From positions 265,182 to 329,181 of the forward strand of contig NW_003314302.1 of assembly GCF_000143415.4 (NCBI RefSeq): a stretch of DNA of 64,000 bases, written 5' to 3'. Source of the DNA: Selaginella moellendorffii. Lineage: Eukaryota; Streptophyta; Lycopodiopsida; Selaginellales; Selaginellaceae. Below, piece after piece: positions 41,881-53,151 of the stretch; the first letter of the stretch is position 1; each line of letters begins with the position of its first letter. A program made the position numbers and the translations under genes. The notes beneath the pieces are model-generated. The model was given only the letters and a program-made list of their open reading frames with translations, searched no databases and was not told the DNA's origin.

Positions 41881-44800
41881 TGATGGTAAAGTTTGATCGT
41901 TCAAAGCTTGATTGGACGTTCTAGAAGAACAATTAGCTCAAACCAATGCCCTGTTGGAGACTCTCATATGCAAGCTAAAGTGTGACGAGAAACGAAAGAA
42001 AAAGCAAAAGACTGCAAATGTTGGTAGTGCAAAAGGTGTAGATGTATTGGCGGGGATTGAGGCAGAACCAAACAAAATTGAACAAACAGAAGTGAAATTA
42101 ATCCCTCAAGCAATTTCCAAGTACAAACCAAAATCCCCACCAATCTTCAAGGGAGTGAATGACTATAAGGTGGTGGACAATTGGTTTTACAATATGGAGG
42201 ATTACTTCCGAACGTTACGGTTACCGAGCTCAAAGAAAGTCCCATGTGCAAAACCATACTTGGTAGATAATGCCAAGTCTTGGTGGAGAATAATAGAGGC
42301 TAACAAAGGACTGGTGGCCACTTGGGAAATGATGAAAGCTAGGATCTGTGTGATTTACGTCCCTTCGAATGCTACTCTACACCTAAGGAATGAGTTAAGT
42401 AGGCTAAAGCAGACTGAAACCATTCAAGAGTATATGAATGGGTTTATGGTAAAGAAGATACTTGTTATGGATATGGGTGATATGGATGCATTCTATGCCT
42501 TCATATTAGGCTTACAAACCTAGGTTCGAAGCGAGGTGATACGTTGGAACCTAACCAACTATAAGAAAGCGTTAGATGCAGCTATCAAGGTGCATTTCAA
42601 TGATAACCTGCGAAAGGGGAACACAATGGGGTCGGGGTCCACATTTAGCAAAGGGGCCAAACCAAGGGGGACATATGGTAAAGGGAAATTCAAGAAAAGT
42701 TTCTCTAAGAATGAATTGGGGTTCTGAAAAGGCAGATTAGATGGCCAACGAGCAAATACGTGGGGGAGTCAAGCAAAAAGAGACAAACCCATGAATAAGA
42801 AAGTTAAGTCTACTAGTAGCATGGGAAACAACATATGCTTCAATTGCAGTAAAGCGAGACACTTTTCGAGGGAATGTCCATACTCGAAGAAGGCCAGATG
42901 TAATATGGCTATTAAGTCGGGTGAAATCTAAATTAAAGTACATGATCCAGTCCTTAGCTCAAAGTTCCTCATTACATGAGCAACTTTGGTAGAGAGTCAT
43001 TCACAACATCTACTAGCCCTCCGAGGGAAGCTTGAAGATAGCTTTATTAACATCTTTATTGACATGGGTGCTTCGGATAATTTTGTGGCTGTAAATATAG
43101 TCTGGCAAGCTAGACTAACGGTGCAACAGTTAGGTGAACTAGGACTATAAAGCTTGTTCAAGGTAGCTAAAGCACCGATGAGGTATTTCGACAAACAAGA
43201 GTCGAAGTAGGGATATGGAAAGTAGATATGGATTTCACCGTGTTAGACATGGCGGGATTTGACGTAATCTTCAGGATGGATTGGTTCAATCAGTTTGTGG
43301 TAGCCCTACATGGACAAAGTAGGAACCTTGTGGTACTGGCAAATGTCTGAGGAGAACAATCTAGGGTGGAGGCCCAGGATATAAAGGTAGGGTAATGTAA
43401 AGCCAAAGACTCTTACTTGAACCTGGTGTCCACAAGATAACAACTCACTAAAGAAACCAATGTAGCAATTTTGTGTTTACTCTCGATGAGGAGTGATAAA
43501 AAGATGGGAGAAAAAGAAATGCTTTTAGTGATCTAACGGGTGTTGGACCAATTCTAAGATACCATGCCAAAGGAGCTATTGGTGAGGTTACCCCCCAAAC
43601 GATCAATAAAACATAAAATTGAGCTGGTTGAGGGTGTTAAGGTGGTGGTTCGTCCCCCCTATTTGTCGAATGAAAAGAAACTCGAGGAGCTCAAATGCCA
43701 ACTTAGAGAGTTAGTGGAAAAAGGGTATGTTAGGTTGAGCATGTCACCGTATGGTGCACTAGTGTTATATGTGAAAAAGAAAGATGGATCTATGTGCATG
43801 TGCATAGACTATCGGTTGCTCAACAAATATATAAAGAAGAACAAGTACCCTTTACCAAGGATTGAGGACCTGTTCGATAGATTGGGAAAGGCAAAATACT
43901 TCTCGGGGATCGGCCTAAGGTTAGAATACTACAAGATCAGGGTAGCAAAGGAAAATGTTGAGAAGACAACCAATCAGACAAGGTATGGAAGCTTCGAGTT
44001 TCTAGTGATGCCCTTTGGGCTATGCAATGCACCAACAATATTCTCGGTATTGATGAACTATATTTTTGTACCCTATCTGGATCATTTTGTGGTTGTCTAC
44101 ATTGACGACATCTTGATCTATAGCGAGATTCTAGAGGAGCATGATAAACACTCGACGAAGGTGTTTGAGAAACTAAGGGAACACCAACTATATGCTAAAG
44201 AGAGCAAATATGACTTTGCTCAACAAAGGTAAAGTTTCTTGGGCATGTGATGGGAAGGATAGGCTCAAAGGAGGACCTAAGAGGTCCAAGTGATCCAGAA
44301 ATGGGAATGACGATTGAATGTACACGAGTTAAGAGCATTCTTGGGGCTATGCAACTACTATCGAAAGTTTATCAAACACTATTCGAGAGTAACCCTACCT
44401 TTAATAGACCAAACGGGAAAAGGGAAGATGGTATGGACAGTAGAATGCAAGACGACATTTATCCACCTTAAAGGGAAGTTGAGGAAGGCTCCCATGTTGG
44501 GGTTACCAGACTTTAGTAAAGACTTTGAGGTAGAAATGGATGCTTTAAACTTTGCATTAAGTGTAGTGTTAAAGCAAGACAACCATCTAGTAGTGTTCTT
44601 CTCGAAGAAGTTAGATAAGGCTTAGCAAAAGTGGCCTACCTATGAGAAGGAATTGTTTGCGATGGTCAAGGTGCTCAAGGAGTGGCAACATTACTTTAGG
44701 AGACACTTCAAAGTTTACACGGATAATGTATCAATGAAACAATTCTTGTCACAGCCCGACCTGAGAGGGAAATAGGGTCGGTGGGCCAATGTTTTGGCCG

Positions 44801-46910
44801 AGTTTGATCATGAAATTATGTATAAATCTAGGAAGAGCAACATCGTGGTAGATGCTCTTAGTAAAAAAACAAGCTTGAAGTTGGCAATATCTAGTGTGAC
44901 AGCAACCTTTTGGGATAATGTGAGGACAGCGTATGAGAACGATAGTCTAGTACAAAAAGTGTTGCTGAGAAACCAAGAGCTGTGGGAAGCCCACCAGAGA
45001 GGTGAGCTACTAATGGAAGAGAAAACAAGCTATGCAGAATGCAATGGACTCATCTATTATAAACAAATAAGAGTGTATGTTCCAGAAGGGGAACTAAGGA
45101 AAGTAGCTTTAGAAGAGTGTCATGACGAACCTTTTACAAGACATGGCAGAGTGCCCAAGACAATGGGCTTATTCAAGAAGAAGTATCACTGGCCAAATAT
45201 GGCTAAAGATGTCCAAGATTATGTAAAGACATATCTAACATATCAGCAAGTCAAAGCCATAACTAAGGCTAGTGGGGGCTTGTTACAAAGCATCCCAATT
45301 CCAGATCGTCTGTAGAAATGTCTTACAATGGACTTCATCACGGGACTCCCCCCAAGTGAAGGGTTTGATGCGATATTTGTAGTGGTGGACCAAGTTTCAA
45401 AGATAGCACATTTCATATCCACCACAATAAAAATGGACGCAAAAGGTGTGGCAAAGCTGTTCTTTGATCAAATGATTTGAGTGTGGGGAAGGTCAAAAGA
45501 GATTATCACAGATTGAGATAAGATCTTCATTAGTAGGTTCTAGAGAACTCCCCTGGAATAGTATTGCACCAAGTTGAAATTCAGCACAGCTTATCACACA
45601 CAAACAGATATTAGGTATTAAGTCAAGTTTGATGGCACTAACACTTTTTGACAGGCAGACAAACAGAAAGGGTGAATGGGCAGCTAGAAGATTATTTACG
45701 ATACTATGTCTCTGAAGACCAAACTGATTGGGTAAGTCATTTGGGACTTGTGGAAATGTGCTATAACAACTCACCACACTCAAATATTGGGGTGAGTCTA
45801 TGGGAAGTCATCAATGGGTGAGTTATTGAAGGTTTTGTGGAACTCGGCATGGCCGAGTATCATGGAGAGTTATTTGTAGTGGAGGCATTCACAGTGGAAA
45901 GACTCAACATTTAAAATTTAGTGAGGGATTCTTTGGAACGGGCTCAATAAAGGCAAACCAAGTATGCAAACCAGAAGTGCTAGGATGTAGAGTTCTAACT
46001 TGGGGAGAAGGTGTGGCTGAATACCAAGAATTTAAGGCTACCAAGTAGGATCAACCGAAAGTTGACCCAAAGGTAAAAATGCATGTATTTTTGGAAATAA
46101 ACTGATCCTGAGTTCCTTAAATAGTTTCGTAGGGCCTTACAAGATTGAGAAATGAATTGGTAAGATGGTTTACCACCTTTGACTTCCTTGAGAGATGGGG
46201 AAGATGCACCATATATTCCATGTAAACTTACTCAAACCATACTTTGAGGATCCACTTCACAAGGACCAAGTAAGACATTTACCTGATGTTATCCAAGGGG
46301 AAGAGGAATACGAAGTCGAGGCCATCCTTAATGTGCGCAAGAGCAAGCGGCAAGGATGCGAGGTGAGGGAGTTCCATGTGAAGTGGAAAGGATTTCCACA
46401 CTGCAAAGCAACATAGGAACCAGAGGAGAACCTAGCAAATGCTCGGGATATAATAGAGGAATTTTTGCAAGGCAGAACTCTATGTACTTATGCAAAGTTC
46501 AATTAAAAAATCTATTTTGATAAATTGAGCAATATCATATATTGGGACCTAAAGGTGTGCCAAAGGTAAGTTAATTAGCATGGGTTAGCTAGGTCGAGTA
46601 GGTGTAGGGAACTACACCTGACTCCCCGCGGGGATGTTAAATCTGTAAATGTATTCCACGGAGGTTGAGTTTAAGTCCTAACCCTCTAGTAAAGCAAGGC
46701 TAGGTTCAAATCCTAACCCCATACTAGGGCATGGTGAGGGGAGGGGTATAGGGACACCTATATTCCATTGTCATGGGCTCTTGGCCAAGGAGGCTAACTT
46801 AAGCACATTGCTAAGTGGGGGGATGCCCTTGGAGACATGGTCAATAAGTCATAGGATTAAACAAGAGGCATTCGATGTAGACATCAAACTTCTTCTATTG
46901 GTGGTGGAGT

Positions 46911-47710
46911 TGTAAAGAATCAACTCCCTGAAGTGTTGAAGGTTAAAGGATCCCTAAAAGCACAACCAAAATGATAGAGTTCATTGGATGAGACCAAGTC
47001 TGAGATCGAGTCCAAGACTGACTCTAAGACCAGAGTTCGAGACCGAGTCCGGGATCAAGTTCGAGACTGACTTCAAGACCGAGTTCGAGACTGAGTTTGA
47101 GACCGAGTTCAAAACTGAGTCCGAGATCTGAGATCAAGTCTAAGGCTGAGTTCGAGATCGAGTTTGAGACATAGTCTGACGTTGGGTCCGAGATTGAGTC
47201 TGAGATCAAATCCAAGACCTAATCTGAATAGTAATACAGATCATGGGGTGAAAGCCCAAAGTGTGTGTCTCCCAAGGGGGGGGGGGGGTTCCAAAAGTAT
47301 AATAGGGATAGTGAAGTCTAAAAACTAGTTTTGAAAGAATTCTTTAGTAGGGCTTCCAAACTAACTTGAGGTTGAGATTAGGGTTGAAGGGCCTTGGGTG
47401 GGAGTGAGCATGGACTCAGGTGGTGCTAGAGGGGCCACCCAAGAAAGTGCTTAAGAGCAACTCCCACTCCCAGAAGGGAAACTAACTATAGTGTTCCCAG
47501 GTTATGTGGAGTGGTGCTTCATTTGAGTACCTTGTGGTTCATTAGTCCTTGCCCTTCCTAAGGGCTTGGGCCTTCCCTTTGGAATGAAAGTGGGGGAGTA
47601 GAGATACCCATACTAGGTCGTTAGGCCATAGTGTTTCCCACTAGTGTCCCGAAGCTAGTGTTGCATACAAGGTTTAGGATTTAGAGGGTCCCATGATCAA
47701 GTTATGTTGT
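46911..47710 (+). repeat. 3' LTR of the gypsy element, with an inserted minisatellite
   Basis: It starts TGTAAAGAATCAACTCC right after the polypurine tract and follows the 5' LTR, except for about 260 extra bases (46975-47235) made of a 12-bp repeat. The end is approximate. The difference between LTRs is large, so insertion is old. Confidence 0.75.
46985..47226. repeat. Minisatellite with 12-bp unit in the 3' LTR
   Basis: About 20 units near GAGACCGAGTTC (variants such as GAGATCGAGTCC and GAGACTGAGTTT) fill the block. The unit is a multiple of 3, so it gives an open minus-strand frame of repeated Leu/Ser/Asp/Glu codons (47024-47215). That frame is a by-product, not a gene. Confidence 0.85.
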
Positions 47711-47749
47711 ACTAAGGGATGTTAGGAACCTGGAGGCTTAGTGTGCTTG

Positions 47750-49186
47750 GCTGCTTGTGCATGCGGAGAGTGTAGCCAAACTTTAAGTCCAGTCTAACTC
47801 AGGGAGGGGGATTATGAGAGATTTAGGAATCCATGGATGGATAGCTAATGCTTTGTTACTCGTGCAATGAATAATTGAAATTAAGTAGGACCAAATAGGA
47901 GCTAGTACAGTAGGCGAGAACCTTGGTGAGGGAACTTAGCTAAGGCTAAAGCAGTGTTGGCTGCATAGACGAGGTAGGCTGATAAATTGGAAAGGAAAGA
48001 ATTGTGGCTTATATCTAAAATCTTGCTTAATTTTTGCCATATCATTGGGCACATGCAAAATTCACAATAGCTTTTTTGCTCGACAGGACAGATGATAGGT
48101 GTAGTCATGGTCAACACTTTGCATGCAGCACATGTCACAACACCTTCCTCTCTTGCCCATGCAATTTGGCTACCTCGCAATGCAGCAAACATCAACACTC
48201 CCTCCATCAGAAACCCATTCTTTGGTTGGACACGCTATCCTAGCTCACTTGCTTACACTGCAAGTCCAAGAGTGGTGGGACTGGGAAGTGCCCCTCACCT
48301 TTCTTCTGTGAGACACAACTCTTGCGACTCACTGCACAATCGTTGAATTTGTCCACCACTTTGTTCCCAAAAATATCCTTACATTTTATCTGAAACTATT
48401 TGTGAATTGATCGATCTAAAAGAAGTTTTACACAAAATGTTGAGACTTACCTAGCACTTGGTCTTGTTAGGTCAATCGTTACAAGTTTGCAAGCACAAAG
48501 GATGCAATGCATCAAGTGAGCTCCAATCTAGAGAGAGAAAAAAACACTCGTCTTTTTTGAAGGACAAAAGAGAAGAATAAAATTACCAGCATTCTTTCAG
48601 AAGACAAGAGCATGTCTTGAGAGCATTGGCCTCAAATGTAGGAGTTCCAAGCAAAATTGCACCAACAAAAACCACAGCTATATGTGTTCTCCAGTTCAAA
48701 TGTTTTCCCTCTTCCCAATGGATTTCTTGATGATCACATTGCTTCCTGAAAAGCTCCTTGCGATCCTAGGAGACAATCTTGAGAAGTATAACCTGGTTAT
48801 AGTTTTTCTTTCTACAGCCCTCTTGCTCGAGAAATGCTGCTGCTGGGCAAGCCTAGTACCTAGGAGGAGTGCAAAATGCCCTTGCATTCATTGCCAAAAC
48901 AGATTAAAAAAAAAGAGAGAAAGATACCTGGTCACCACATCTAGAACTCTTCCAAACTAGCACACTATCACAAAATCTAGCATCTGCTCAAAGATCTTAA
49001 ACATCTCTATGTCAAAGATCTTGTTGCCATGGTTGATGAACACCATGTTCCAATTGAGCAGCGCATCTGGATGTTGCAACACCTTGCTCCACTGCCAGGA
49101 GGATGATCAATCTTACTCTAGTCGCCAGATCTTCCTTGTGGCCTTGGGCTGCTGCTGTTGCTTAAGCAATCTTGATGCCCAGATGA
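47750..49186. other. Mixed gene-fragment and repeat region
   Basis: The composition is higher in G and C than the flanks. Minus-strand frames at 47902-48207 and near 49150-48960 (with VLQHPDALLNWNMVFINHG) look like worn exons, but I cannot assign a family. A short copy of the GGTCAACA repeat lies at 48089-48220. No intact gene is present. Confidence 0.4.
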
Positions 49187-49405
49187 CGGGTGCAGTCACG
49201 GTCAACACATTTGCATGTGACATGTGCTGCAATGCCTCCTCTTCTGCCCCACATAGCTTGGCCGCTTCCCATTGGCTGGGAGCAAACATAGCGCATTAAT
49301 ATAAACACATGGTTAAAGAAATAACCCCTTTACAGTTACCCCCCCCCCCCCGCATCGGACGGTTGTGATTGGCTAGATCTGGCAACCCAGAAAGTTTGGC
49401 AACTC
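49187..49405 (+). repeat. Dispersed repeat, copy D (about 215 bp)
   Basis: A close relative of 40568-40785 (see that entry). It contains a run of 12 C near 49340 where copy B has 7. Confidence 0.75.
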
Positions 49406-49409
49406 CTCC

Positions 49410-51080
49410 TTATTGTGATAGATTACTCATAAAATTTTATATTTCTCAATCTATGGAGAAAATATTTGGATGATTTTCTTGAAGGGAAGAATGTAAGCCT
49501 TAATTTTCTTGAGTTTTCCTTGAGTTTGCCTTGGTTTTAGACTGAGTCAACAATGTGTAATGATCATTGTATAGAAGAAAAAAAGTTAAGATTGCACATT
49601 TTGGAATTATTGTAATTTGTGAAAAATATAAATTATCATATGGTCATATTGGTAATTTTCCATTTCTAAAATTTTAGCAAATTTCTGAACAAAACATAAA
49701 TTAGTGAATATAGTGACTAAGGCACTAGGAATCCTCACCTACAACCTGTACAATATTGATACTACTATGTGATTAGTCAACTTACAATATTTGAGCATAG
49801 TATAAGGTTAGAAATATTCCTATTTATGCTCTTAGTTATATATAGAGTATTAAGTTTATATATAGAGTAGCTCCATCAAACCACTTGGACCAAATGCAAA
49901 GGTTGAGTGGCATAGATGCCATTCACAAAGCTAGCATGTCCAAAAAAGAAGGCTGATGATGTCTCCAAATCCAAGGACAAAACTTTAACTCACATCATTT
50001 AAGAGATACAATTGACTTCCCTTATCTTGCATTTTTAGACTTATATTTTTAGCCTAAAGTTTTGCATCTGAATTCTAGTATTCCTGACCTACACTTTTAA
50101 CAGTTTGATTGAATTCAAAGGTTTATATAAAGAGTCTAGCTTTTATGCTAAAGTTAGTCATGCTAACTTTGCCATCACTATTGGTGAAGATAGCATATGC
50201 TATCTTCGGATGGCACACCCCTTACCCCTTGGATGACTAAGTCCAAAGTTTGTGTTTAATTAATTGCCTGACTTGTTAACATGCCTATTATGAGTATGGA
50301 TTGTCCCCTTAGCCTCTGTTTTGAGGTTAAGCATGAAAGTATAACCTACTAGATTATCTGATATAAAAGTCCATCTTCATTTATATAAATTTCCTAAAAT
50401 AGTATTAATCAAAATAGTCTTTATGCAAAATGAATAAAAAGGCTAACTCTTACACAACACAATTATCTTACTCCCTCTTTTTGAGGAACTTATCTTGATC
50501 CATAAATACCAAAATGGGAAATAAAAAATCCATAGGACTACAAGAGCCATCTGCATCACTCACAAGAAATATGCATGAGCAATAGTAGAATTGTGAAATT
50601 TCAACAAAAGGCTACACAAACACCAAGAGGAGAAGCAATACAAGTGCAAATAAGAACAATGTTTATACCAATACTACCAAGTTTTTTTGCATTAGGTTCC
50701 TGAGTCTCTAGAGCACTTTACATTCTTGATTTCAATTCAACTCTTTTTCACAATTCTCCAATTCTTATTGTTATCACTTCCTCAAATAGCAATTTAAATA
50801 ACTTTACACCACAAGCTAGATTTTGCTTAAGCTTCCATGCAGCATTCTTTTCTTTTAAATATTTTAGATTGGGAGTCAAGAATAGATTCTCAGGATAAGA
50901 TGCTTAGATAATTATGAAATAAAAACTTTTAGTGACATCTAAATTTAAAGTCATCTCAACCTAAAAATCTAACAAATGTGATATGACCCTTGTAATAATT
51001 AATGCAATAGTAACTCCATCAACAAAATCAGAAAAGCACACATAGTTAACAAGAAAATCATAAATTTTAATTTTTTTTCT
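49410..51080. other. AT-rich intergenic with a dispersed repeat copy
   Basis: No gene is seen. 49958-50180 is an inverted relative of 62955-63140: both contain TATAAAGAGTCTAGCTTTTA and a near-palindrome GTTAGTCATGCTAAC, plus GTCTC-AAATCCAAGGA. The TATA-like core could mean LTR sequence, but ends were not found. Confidence 0.55.
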
Positions 51081-51089
51081 AGTGAGGAA

Positions 51090-51280
51090 CTATTTCTATA
51101 TTGAATTTACCAATCTTTCTATTATATAAACCAATTATTCCATGTCTAAATATATTAATCTTCCATATTAAATATACCAATCCTTTCATTATATAGACTA
51201 TCTATGCCACATTGAATCTATCAATTCTTTTATTATATAGAGTAGGTAATTCATATCTAAATCTACTAATCCCCTTTTTT

Positions 51281-51361
<81 letters not shown>

Positions 51362-51625
51362 TCTAGTTTTAGAAGTAGGAATATACTTTGCTCAAGATTA
51401 TATTATAATTCAAGTAATTACTAATTAATATGAATTGAACCCATGCCATTTGCTTTGATAACACACCTTACCTCTCTCCTTTTGAACCAATTAGAGAAAG
51501 GGTAATTATTTAATGAAAAATATATTAGTGACTAATTTTGTCATATATGTCTCCCAAGGTTTTTAAGGATCTAGAGTGATCATATATCCAAATTTAATCC
51601 CATGATCATATATTCTTTAGCTAGT
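51090..51625 (-). mobile_element. Diverged relic of the TRIM family
   Basis: The segment follows the TRIM at 22829-23669 in order: ATTGAA-TACCAATC-TTCTATTAT, AGTAGGAATATACTTTG, GAATTGAACCCATGCCATTTGCT, then an LTR-like CTTACCTCTCTCC to ATCCCATGATCATAT. The primer-site part is damaged and only one LTR is recognisable. A long (AT)n tract sits in the middle. Confidence 0.6.
51286..51358. repeat. (AT)n microsatellite, about 73 bp
   Basis: An uninterrupted AT dinucleotide run inside the TRIM relic, at the place where the TRIM has its minisatellite with TATATATATGG. It may have expanded from that seed. Confidence 0.95.
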
Positions 51626-52072
51626 TATATTGTTATAAACATCAGATGCAAAGCTTAATGTTAAAATAATATTAATAGGCTACAATAATAAAAGAGAAAA
51701 CTGGCCAAAGAGTTAATACAAAAATTTATTAGGTAAATATTAATATAAATAAATTTAAATTTTATTATATTATTTTCAAAAAATTTATATTATTACAAAT
51801 TAAATACTTATCCTTCATTTTCTTAATTTCTTATAAGACTGCCAAATGTTGTTTAGATTTTACTACAAGTATGGAAAATGCTACTAATAAAGCTATTCTT
51901 TAAGAATAATAATATAAATTTTTATTTCTTGTAGCACCAACTATATAATGGAAATATAATAAGACATCACCCTCATTCTCAAAAACTTTTTTAATTTGCA
52001 ATCAGTATTAAATTTCTCAATTTGATTTTCTTGATAATTAAATATAAAATAGTTTATATATCTTATTTTAAA

Positions 52073-53002
52073 ATGATTTTAAATTTAAGCTTTAATTTAA
52101 TATTTACATTTCTTATTATAGCATTTGCAACTCCAGGAGAAAGACCGCGATTGGTAGACCTTTTTCATTGACTCTTAAGCAATTTGGTATATTAATTGCT
52201 AAAATCACAGGATATATAAATACTTTCAATGATTTTCCACAACCATTGAAGGAGTTTTATGTTGAAATTGATAAACAAACAATGCATTTACTGTCCTTAG
52301 CCGATTCTTTCTTTACAATATATAAATCTTCCAATTTTTCATATATTTTGTACAACTGATCCTACAATTCCACATGGGTTTGATGATAATATTTATAGAC
52401 AAGCTTTTACAGGAATTCGTAATCATATAATCCTAAATGCAGCATCAGAACCAAATAAATTTTTTGCAGGAAAGGTAGAGTGTAACTATTTAGAGTTTGA
52501 TATTAAATATGAAATGGTCATTTTTGATAATATGGTACTTCAAAATAATAAGATCAACACAAACAGTTATAAATTACATGTTACTAATTATGATACTGAT
52601 ACATATTGTTGGCCTTATAGAAATAGCATTATTGGTGGTGGTTATGGAGCCCAATACATATACGGAAGCTATATAATGGAAGGGAATAGTATTATCTCAG
52701 CCAAAGGGAGTTATAAACTTGAAATGAATGATTGTATACTTAAATATATTAAAACTGTTGATAAATCTATAGTATGGCTTACAACAATTGAAGATGGCAA
52801 AGTACATTATGAATGTTATGCACATCTACAAAGTGATGGTCATTTTTTGGTCAAAAATCAATTTCATAACAGAGTATGGGGAAATAATATTTTTTGTCAT
52901 CAACCTTGCAATATCAGAACAAGTTTAATCCCAAAAGACAATGGCAATATTATAATATATGAATTGCAAAGTGGAAAGGAATGGTGGAAAGCAATTAAAT
53001 AA
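52073..53002 (+). pseudogene. Secreted protein with unknown N-terminal domain and bulb-type lectin domain, two frameshifts (copy 2)
   Basis: From 52073 the frame gives a signal peptide (MILNLSFNLIFTFLIIAFA) and then PGERPRLVDLF. At a T-run near 52161-52165 the sense moves to another frame, which gives LTLKQFGILIAKITGYINTF and MHLLSLADSFFTIYKSSN. Near 52345-52352 it moves back to the first frame, with IPHGFDDNIYRQAFTGIRNH. It then runs unbroken to 53002, through a GNA/bulb-type lectin domain (YKLEMNDCILKYIK, YAHLQSDGHFLVKN and RVWGNN). The two shifts (one base missing, then one extra) cancel. The domain order and the IRN(H/Q)I and LQ.DG..(L/V) motifs match copy 1 at 13697-14584. No intron is seen. 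It ends 149 bp from the stop of the ATG18-like gene on the other strand. Confidence 0.75.
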
Positions 53003-53151
53003 AGTAAAGTCATAAGGACGTCACACAAACTTTTAATGGCTTTAGTTAATGTATAAATTAACAATTTTTAATTAGCTAAAAAAACTGAAGTAATAAAACT
53101 AATTTAATGGGCATAACATTGTACATTGTAAAGAATAGAACGTTCTCACAT

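Larger units (their letters stand above)
41384..47730 (+). mobile_element. Decayed Ty3/gypsy chromovirus-type retrotransposon with both LTRs
   Basis: The element has a 5' LTR from 41384, a gag frame at 41912-42523, a CCHC zinc knuckle with CFNCSKARHFSREC near 42840, and a protease remnant with IDMGASDNFV near 43060. Reverse transcriptase is at 43564-44232 with [11 protein letters not shown], RNase H near 44500-44870, and integrase at 44870-45530. A chromodomain with YEVEAILNVRK and FHVKWKGFP lies at 46300-46400. A polypurine tract GGTGGTGGAG stands at 46900-46909, just before the 3' LTR at 46911. In-frame stops break pol. The domain order (integrase last, then chromodomain) defines a chromovirus. 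The position equal to the first catalytic Asp of RT reads SGIGL instead of the usual DL motif, so the enzyme is dead. Confidence 0.9.

Noticed and set aside
47024-47215. Repetitive minus-strand frame of Leu/Ser/Asp/Glu
   Set aside because: It is produced by the 12-bp minisatellite in the gypsy LTR.
41461-47290. CRISPR-like or tandem array reading of the spaced repeats
   Set aside because: The spacing is that of two LTRs about 5.5 kb apart; there is no regular repeat-spacer pattern anywhere in the window.
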